64,000 nucleotides of DNA from JAJRVM01 sp963700515 (GTDB taxonomy: Bacteria > Planctomycetota > Planctomycetia > Pirellulales > Pirellulaceae). The stretch lies in the NCBI GenBank assembly GCA_963700515.1, contig CAVOXY010000006.1, positions 231,178-295,177 on the forward strand, in the 5' to 3' direction. Numbering within the stretch: position 1 is the first letter of the stretch; every line of letters begins with the position of its first letter. Positions 58,467-64,000 of this stretch are shown here, piece after piece. The translations under genes were made by a program, and so were the position numbers. Below the pieces are notes generated by a model that worked only from the letters and a program-made list of their open reading frames with translations, was not told the DNA's origin and made no database searches.

Positions 58467-58766
58467 ATGGCGACCTGCGAATGCGGATTCAACTTCGTGC
58501 GAGCCGCGCTCGACGGCCGAGAGATCGAATCGTATGCGGTCGTGCACGACGAAGACTACCAGCGAATGATCGATGACGAACTTGCCATCCGTTCGGAAGC
58601 TGACGAAGAACGGAAACTGACTCTGATCGCAGAGGGTTCCACGCGGGTGGGAGCACTTCATGTCTGCCCAGAGTGCGGCGCACTGGTGCTATTGAAGCCC
58701 CAGAGAAGTTCTACGCATGGTTCCTTTACAGTACTGAGAGAGTCAAGCGGCCCAAACCCCACATGA
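58467..58766 (+). CDS. Small zinc-ribbon-like protein
   Basis: The 99-aa frame starts at ATG 58467 (MATCECGFNFVRAALDGRE) and has two cysteine pairs: CEC near residue 4 and VCPECGAL at about residue 67-72, which could form one zinc ribbon joined by an acidic helical insert. The last 25 residues (RSSTHGSFTVLRESSGPNPT) look unnatural; one base change of frame near 58695 gives EAPEKFYAWFLYSTERV and an end at about 58807, so the C terminus is probably frame-shifted in this sequence. Function unknown. Confidence 0.6.
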   Translation: MATCECGFNFVRAALDGREIESYAVVHDEDYQRMIDDELAIRSEADEERKLTLIAEGSTRVGALHVCPECGALVLLKPQRSSTHGSFTVLRESSGPNPT

Positions 58767-58811
58767 TACGCGTGTACAAAATGGTGGATCAACTCGCCAC
58801 CCCGTGATCCC

Positions 58812-58855
58812 AGACGTTTGGCGTCCCGACAAAGGACCGTTTATCGGGACAGGCG
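58812..58855 (+). repeat. Array linker core, short diverged copy
   Basis: CGTTTGGCGTCCCGACAAAG then GACCGTTTATCGGGACAGGC correspond to the right half of the core (GTTC..GGACTCG.CAA.AAA..GACCGTTT). It sits between the zinc-ribbon gene and the next gene, whose start region (GAGACTGACGGTGATGGCGACC) also resembles that of the zinc-ribbon gene (GAGACTGAGACGCGATGGCGACC). Confidence 0.55.
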
Positions 58856-58870
58856 AAGAGACTGACGGTG

Positions 58871-59419
58871 ATGGCGACCGCAGGCGGCATTGTATTGGAG
58901 GTGCCCCCAATCATGAAAGACAATTGGGTGGATGATCAGCGCGAGGTTCTGGCCGCGATGGAGGAAAGGACGGACGCATTAAGAGATCGCATGACACCGA
59001 CCTTTACTGAGCCTGTCACTTTGGCAGTTCCACCGACATCGCCTATTGAACACTTACGCAGTCGGCGAAAATGGATCTTGATCATCCTTCTGTGGTGCAA
59101 CGGCACAGCGGTCATTCGCAGCACGTATACCCTCGTTACCTGGCCAAGTTCTGTGAAACTGTGGTTGTCGTCGGAGCAAGTTCGAGTTTACCAAGACACC
59201 GACGGCGGGCCGTGTTACTGGGTGACGCTTCCTGTGAAAGAGTTTCCGTACGATATCCAACTGCAGCAACGTCTTCGGTTTCAACTTTTCGGACTCGCGT
59301 TGATCAATCTGCTCTTGCTCGTCGGTCTGCTCCATACGCATTGGCGGCAGTCTCAGTTGGCTAAACACGGTGAAACGACGGCGACTCAGCCTGGCACTCA
59401 AGACGACGAAGGCGGCTGA
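58871..59419 (+). CDS. Hypothetical protein with two membrane helices
   Basis: This 182-aa protein starts at ATG 58871 (a GTG one codon upstream is also open). The first 70 residues are soluble and charged (QREVLAAMEERTDALRDRM), then come a helix (WILIILLWCNGTAVIRS), an extracytoplasmic loop of about 60 residues with a cysteine (YQDTDGGPCYWVTLPVKEF) and a second helix (FQLFGLALINLLLLVGLL), with a short tail. No family is recognised. One gene between two linker cores. Confidence 0.65.
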   Translation: MATAGGIVLEVPPIMKDNWVDDQREVLAAMEERTDALRDRMTPTFTEPVTLAVPPTSPIEHLRSRRKWILIILLWCNGTAVIRSTYTLVTWPSSVKLWLSSEQVRVYQDTDGGPCYWVTLPVKEFPYDIQLQQRLRFQLFGLALINLLLLVGLLHTHWRQSQLAKHGETTATQPGTQDDEGG

Positions 59420-59454
59420 TCGTCGCCCCGGCAAGCAGGGATCCTCCCAGAAAC

Positions 59455-59500
59455 TCATCCGTTTTCCAAAATGCGTTATCAAACGACCCTTATTTGAAAA
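59455..59500 (+). repeat. Array linker core, minimal copy
   Basis: AATGCGTTATCAAACGACCC then TTATTTGAAAAAGCAC match the end of the core (TCA.AAACGACCGTATT..AA). Only this part is recognisable, so support is weaker than for B, C, D and F. Confidence 0.45.
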
Positions 59501-59629
59501 AGCACAGGGGAATCGCTGATACCGAGCCGTTCGCAAAGCCAAGCGAAACGGGGCCTACAAGACGGGAGTGGATGCGATGAGATACGTCGCAAGACTGGTT
59601 CGCGGGACGCGTTTAGTTGGAGACTGACT

Positions 59630-60073
59630 GTGCGTTTCGTACCGCGAGCGATTATTGCGATTGGCTTGACTCTCTTGCTTGTGCTGTTATGGTACGTCTA
59701 TAACACGATCCACTTGGTGATGTCCGTGGAAAGTGATTACGTCGCGACTGTGTTTGTGGTGCGTTTGACTGCGGACTATGTGACCGAACACGGTGCGTGG
59801 CCACAATCGTGGCACGATCTTGAACATGTGAAGCGACCCGACTCCTCCGGGTGGCCCGCCGATTCGCGACGAATTCAGGAACGCGTTGTTGTGGATTTTG
59901 GCGAATGCCTCGACGAGTTGGCTTCGCAATCTGCAAATCAGTTTGACGCGATCAGGCCCATCGAACCTAATGAGTTGTTTGAGGACGCCAATCTCGGTAA
60001 GATCCACGTTAAAGGCTTGCTGGAGACGATTCGAAAGTCCATCAGCCATCAGGAACAGGGTACTACGCCATAA
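59630..60073 (+). CDS. Signal-anchored hypothetical protein
   Basis: This 147-aa protein starts at GTG 59630 (MRFVPRAIIAIGLTLLLVLL) with one membrane helix. The extracytoplasmic part has the motif HGAWPQSWHDLEHVKRPDSS, similar in form to W.P.SW.DL sequences of small planctomycete secreted proteins, and a helical C-terminal half. Its last codons (QEQGTTP) are part of linker copy D, like the HEAT gene and copy B. Function unknown. Confidence 0.65.
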   Translation: MRFVPRAIIAIGLTLLLVLLWYVYNTIHLVMSVESDYVATVFVVRLTADYVTEHGAWPQSWHDLEHVKRPDSSGWPADSRRIQERVVVDFGECLDELASQSANQFDAIRPIEPNELFEDANLGKIHVKGLLETIRKSISHQEQGTTP

Positions 60074-60285
60074 GCAACGCGACCGGTGAAGGGCAAGGAC
60101 GATCCCTGAGTGACCGGTTGGCAACGGGACCAACGGATTGTCGCATCAAGTCTTAGGAGTGCCGAAGTTCCTGGGACTCGTCAAGAAAACCACCGTATTC
60201 CGAACAGACCCGGCCTAACCCGATAGAGGTATGCGAAGGCCGATGTGGAGCGGTTGGGCGGAAGTGGGTAGAATGGGGCTTTTGG
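60053..60285 (+). repeat. Array linker, copy D (full length)
   Basis: The parts in order are GAACAGGGTACTACGCCATA, GGACGATCCCTGAGTGACC, GGATTGTCGCATCAAGTC, GAAGTTCCTGGGACTCGTCA, ACCACCGTATTCCGAACAGA, GAGGTATGCGAAGGCCGATG, GTGGAGCGGTTGGGCGG and box TAGAAT at 60269-60274. This is the most complete copy: it joins the left half of B and F with the right half of A. Confidence 0.88.
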
Positions 60286-60374
60286 CGTGCGACAACAAAC
60301 GAACGTCTGCGACACATATGGAACCAGCGGTCAGAGTCAAGCTAGAACGGAATCGGATTGATAAAGGGACTTTC

Positions 60375-61491
60375 ATGTTCACGCGAATACCACGGCGAAT
60401 CGGATTGCCTGCTATTATTCTGATGGTGGCGGCGAGCTATTTCACCTTGTTGTCGCCGAATCAACACAGCCGATCCGCCGACGGATCGCCCCCCTCTGAC
60501 GAAACGGCCCCGGATGAAAGTCTGCTCACTTCGCCTGCGGCGGTGTACGCGGCTTTTCGGCAATCCGAAGCGGCGCAGGACTGGAGCAGTGAATACCGGT
60601 GTTACTCGCCGCGACAGCAGGCGAGATTCAGCCACACCATCATCATCACGGCTTTGTATCTCGAGTTCCAAACGGACCTGTACCTGAAAGTCGAGGCTGC
60701 CCTCAAACGCCACGGGCTGTCCGACGAGGACTTGGCGGATTTCTGGCCCACGACAATGTATGAGGTCACTGATGAGAGATCGCCAGACAACATCCTCGCA
60801 GATTTGCAGGCAGAATACGACGCGCGAGTGGATCGATGGCAAAGGGAGATCGTCCCCAAAATGCGGGATTGCGCTGGCTTGATCGCGACCTTGCAACCGC
60901 TGATTCGCGAGGCGGCACGACGGTCACCATTCTCCACAGTGGCGCTTACGGTTCGACAACTCGAAGGTTTCGCATATGGGCGAATGCGAGAGTTACGTGT
61001 CGATGGCGACGAAGCGACCGGAACAATTCGAGTCAAGTCACGATTTGGAGCATTCGTCGACTCGGATCGCCTCACGGACAATACAAGCGAGACTTCGTCC
61101 AAAGATAGTGTTTTGGAGCCTCCAGCCGAGTTCCGAAACGTGCGTGCTGGAGGATGCTTCGGGGCTGTACGGCTGGCTATGGGAAGTCGCCGCCGACATT
61201 CAAACTTTGGCTCAGTCGATGCGTCATCCTCGCATGATCATCGTGGGCTTGGCGACAGGTGACGTTGCCGTGGGGCCTTACGGCCTCGCGACAGAGGATG
61301 GCTGCGAGACCGGAGATGCGGGCAATGATGCCGATGAAAGCCACCTGAACGCACTGGAAAGGGTTGACGACCGGGACGAAGGCGAAGAAGTCGGCTTGGC
61401 CAACAACGGTACACGCACCGTCACGGACGCGGAAGTCAGGTTTCGGCGCATTGATGAACGCTGGGTAGTTGACTCCATCGATTACCGGTAG
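60375..61491 (+). CDS. Exported hypothetical protein (probable frameshift)
   Basis: ATG 60375 opens MFTRIPRRIGLPAIILMVAA, a membrane or signal segment, followed by ESLLTSPAAVYAAFRQSEAAQDWSSEYRCY in two blocks. This is a start common to planctomycete exported proteins with a nuclear-transport-factor-2-like or similar fold. The first frame continues to about 61130. A +1 shift then gives VRFRRIDERWVVDSIDYR, a natural C-terminal strand of the same fold type, ending at 61491. Corrected length is about 371 aa; the 200-odd bases between are poorly conserved, so the exact break is not fixed. Function unknown. Confidence 0.55.
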
Positions 61492-61544
61492 TGCAGCCAG
61501 GACGTCGGCCGCTGGTATTCGGCGGGGACTGGCCGTGGCGTGGG

Positions 61545-61650
61545 ACCGCTGCAGCAGAAAACCACCGATAAACGAATCGACTCGGCCCAACTCCGCAGAG
61601 GTATCCGCCGGTCGATATGGAGCGGCTGGGCGAGAAACGGCTAAGATGAG
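61545..61650 (+). repeat. Array linker, copy E (right part)
   Basis: AGCAGAAAACCACCGATAAA, then GACTCGGCCCAACTCCGCAG, then AGGTATCCGCCGGTCGATATG, GAGCGGCTGGGCGAGAAACG and box TAAGAT at 61642-61647. The left (gene-end) part is not recognisable. It lies 55 bp after the previous gene and ends 52 bp before the next. Confidence 0.7.
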
Positions 61651-61701
61651 GTTGTTGGAAGCCTGCGGAAATGGAAGGTATTCCGAAGTTGAATTAGCAC
61701 C

Positions 61702-63264
61702 GTGAGCCATCGGTTGAACGCTATTGTGGGGCTGATCACCTGCATGCTAAGCTCCCCCCTCATCGTAAGTGGGTCGCATGTCGCGAAAACTGCATGTTCC
61801 GACCAGGTTGTTCCCCAGGCGGAGGAGTCACATATGCAGGGCGTTGCCAGTGCGTTTGGTTTGCCGGGCATCAAATTAGCCGTATGGTCGAGCTTACGTC
61901 ACACCGACATTGGACACTGCCTTGTACGTGCTCGACTCGCGGAAGTAGCGTGTCACCAGATACGAACAACCGGACTAGCGATGATTGCTCTTTGCCTGGC
62001 CGGACTATCGTACACGGCAGCAATTGCTGCGACATCGACTGACGTGACTCGCTATCGAGCGTTGTCACAACCCCTCGATTCGCTGGAATGCGTGCGAACT
62101 GCGTCGAACGAATGTAACAGGGGGATCATGCTGCAACGCGCCGATATCCTGGCTAGTATGGTCAAGCGTGCGCCCAGTTGGCAGACGAGGTCGTCATGTG
62201 CGGCGAGACTTGCGGACAGCCTAAACACTGCAATTCTCAATGGTGCAAAAGAAGAGGGGCTCTCTCGACTATCGCAGATGATATGCGACTTCCGTGCTCT
62301 CGACGACCTAGACACGGTCGCCTTCCTGGAGTACACGCAAATTGAATCCTCATTCTCTCTGGCGGTGGAAGAAGGAGTAAAGCTCCGCTTCTCTGACTGG
62401 CTGGAGGCTCGCCGTCACTTTGAGTGCCTGAACGCTAAACGAATGGAGCAATTGGCAGACTTTATCACCAAGTACCGAAACTGTCCTCGTATCGTGAACG
62501 CATTATTCGCATTGGCCAATGCTGACGAGCGAGCCGAGCGATATGACGATGCGATGACGAAGTACGAACGAGTCATCCGCGACTTTCCAGTATTGGATGA
62601 GTCGGGAATCACGAGGGGCCATCGAGCGAATTACATCAGTTGGAAAGACGATTGACGTGCACGGAACCTCGGCTCGTGGACAAGCGTCACTTGGCTGATT
62701 ATCGCGGAGAAACGTGCTGTTATTTACGACGCGAGATCAGCTTCAAAGTGAGCCCTCCTTCCTCTCCGAATTGCGGAAGGCTCATGGGACGTTTCACAAG
62801 ATCGTTTTGTGATTGTGTGCGTGTTTTTGGAGGACCTCGGAGGAGTGCGTCCGGAGGGGAATCAATGCGAACAGTACGCCTTCCCTTGGTCCGACATCCT
62901 TCAGACCGACAGGTGGTCTGGTAGCGGACTTGCCACTCGCCTCGGCATTCTCCAGATGCCAACACTGCTATTGATCGACAAAGAGGGAAGAGTCGTGAGG
63001 CAACGAGTCGGTGGCGTGGATCTGGTGAAAGAAATCCAGGAGCATTTGCATGTGACTACTGTGTCACAAAGTGAAGGGGAAGCGAAGAGGAAGTCGGAGC
63101 ATCCATTTCATACGGAACAGGGTATTGTCACGCAAGCAGAGCGAGAAACACAAGGCAGAGGACGATCCTTGAGCGACCGGTTGACGGGCGACCAACGGTT
63201 TGTCGCATCAACTCGTCGGCGTGCTGAGGTTCCTGGGACTCGGCATAATACCACCGTATGTTAA
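61702..63264 (+). CDS. TPR plus thioredoxin-like protein broken by several frameshifts
   Basis: The first frame (GTG 61702 to 62655) has hydrophobic segments near residues 5-25 and 90-110 and ends with TPR-like sequence (ALFALANADERAERYDDAMTKYERVIRDF). A +1 reading at 62630 gives SVGKTIDVHGTSARGQ, the usual entry to a thioredoxin/TlpA-like domain (lGk...l.Gt...G). Further shifts give LADYRGE, LFTTRDQLQSEPSFLSEL and finally VIVCVFLEDLGG, LATRLGILQMPTLLLIDKEGR and GGVDLVKEIQEHL. The fold order is right, but the CxxC redox motif is not seen in any frame (FTTRDQ in its place). Either a decayed or a badly sequenced gene. Its 3' end lies in linker copy F. Confidence 0.5.
63113..63262 (+). repeat. 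Array linker, copy F (left part and core)
   Basis: GAACAGGGTATTGTCACGCA, GAGGACGATCCTTGAGCGACC, GTTTGTCGCATCAACTCGTC, GGCGTGCTGAGGTTCCTGGG and ACTCGGCATAATACCACCGT follow the order of copies B and D. The promoter-like right part is missing: the next gene starts 35 bp later. Confidence 0.85.
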
Positions 63265-63296
63265 AACCGAAGTGAAAGGCCGTCCTGGATGGTGCC

Positions 63297-63909
63297 ATGG
63301 CAAAGTTGTTCGTAATCCTCGCCCAGCGTGAACACGCAGGAGACCGTGATCTTGCGGCCCCGTGGACCGTCCGCCTGGTACCATGTGATCCAATGGGACA
63401 CTCGGCGGGATAGCTTTGTCCACGGGGCATGGATAAAAGGCCGCATCTATGAGGAGAAGTGCGATGTCTCGCCTAACGGGCGGTTGTTGTTGTACTTTGT
63501 CCATCAAGGAAGCCGCTCCGGAACAATATTCACCCACGCGTGGACCGGGATCAGCCGCGTTCCATGGCTGAAGGCCTTGACCATTTGGCCGCAGCGCACA
63601 ACATATGGAGGAGGTGGACGTTTCATTGACGATTCAACAATCGCACTACGCGGCGTCCTCGATCCTCCACTCCCCGAATTTCCACTGCGGGGGATGAAGG
63701 TGGTAAACGCGAACGCGCCTATCTATCATCCGACAGACGATGAGTCCAATTCCGACTGGTGCGGACGAGATCACAGCGATCGGATCATTTTTTCGCGTGG
63801 CGGTCAACTATTCCGCCGCGTCGAGGAAGGAGACAAACTCATTGCTGACTTCACCCAACTGACGCCGACTCCGCAGGCAGCACCCGATTGGGCCGCTAGG
63901 CCACGGTGA
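63297..63909 (+). CDS. Conserved hypothetical protein, KGRIYE..CD-SP-G type (frameshifted)
   Basis: ATG 63297 opens MAKLFVILAQREHAGDR; a +1 shift near 63345 joins it to VILRPRGPSAWYHVIQWDTRR and then GAWIKGRIYEEKCDVSPNGRLLLYFVH, TAISRVPWLKALTIWP-like, YGGGGRFIDD. This order (W.KGRIYER.CDLSP.G..L.YF...ISR.P...AL..WP....WGGGG.F) is a conserved uncharacterised family I know from several bacterial phyla. Corrected length is about 203 aa. No catalytic function is established. It is the last gene in the window and follows linker copy F by 35 bp. Confidence 0.65.
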
Positions 63910-64000
63910 AATCCTATTTGCGGGGATGGGCCGCATGACCAGAGATCGGGCTGGGGAGTTCGCATGAGAAGGCAGGTGACCGGTGCCTTTGGCGAGACGT

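Noticed and set aside
61177..61710. 177-aa minus-strand open frame
   Set aside because: It runs against the direction of the array and across linker E; its sequence shows no family features, while the plus strand gives a natural C-terminal strand (RFRRIDERWVVDSIDYR).
54835..63262. Interpretation of the linkers as classical integron attC sites
   Set aside because: I could not find the paired RYYYAAC/GTTRRRY core sites or a long imperfect fold-back in the linkers, and the integrase sits at a tRNA junction rather than at an attI-type site. The cassette-like pattern is kept as an observation only.

Overview
The window looks like a chromosomal segment of a planctomycete (Pirellulales-like). The signs are two PEP-CTERM secreted proteins, a large Ser/Thr kinase with an N-terminal segment typical of the phylum, a discoidin / HzsA-like / FGE-sulfatase multidomain protein with two CxxCH motifs, a remnant of a TIGR02999-type ECF sigma factor, several signal-anchored LRR and HEAT proteins, and many palindromic and short-tandem intergenic repeats. 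No rRNA gene and no CRISPR array was seen.

Region 1-17 kb is mostly housekeeping: a glycosyltransferase running off the left edge, queA, a Nudix protein, a cysteine desulfurase followed by an A-type Fe-S carrier, a truncated tetrapyrrole-methylase start directly in front of bshB1, a PEP-CTERM protein with a clean terminator, rluD, a membrane-anchored TPR-like protein, a UvrD/PcrA helicase, and a two-gene YhaO-YhaN (SbcD/SbcC-like) unit. Region 17-35 kb holds a GH127-like enzyme, a Tat-exported sugar isomerase-like protein, an MscK-type channel split in two, the kinase, an SDR, a membrane protein and a Gfo/Idh/MocA oxidoreductase. Its intergenic parts carry 7-bp tandem arrays and a dispersed repeat of about 160 bp. 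Region 35-44.7 kb holds the 1479-aa HzsA-like/FGE protein with an adjacent clan-A glycoside hydrolase, a PEP-CTERM protein, the sigma remnant and a lipoprotein. About 2.8 kb of apparently gene-poor DNA follows.

At 47.75 kb the 3' half of a tRNA-Leu(TAG) lies next to a tyrosine recombinase gene. This is the expected junction of an integrated element extending to the right. Beyond it come only small, mostly unrecognised genes. From about 54 kb to 63.9 kb they form a one-directional array in which each gene is separated from the next by a diverged copy of the same linker, and several linkers end in a promoter-like TAgAAT block. This cassette-like array is the most unusual structure in the window; what it does is not known.

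Many conserved genes (queA, iscS, iscA, rluD, pcrA, the kinase, the integrase and others) are broken by single-base shifts, mostly +1, while the encoded proteins remain otherwise full length. The simplest reading is residual insertion errors in the assembly. Such genes are annotated below as one CDS with the break noted, and reading-frame-based conclusions should be treated accordingly.
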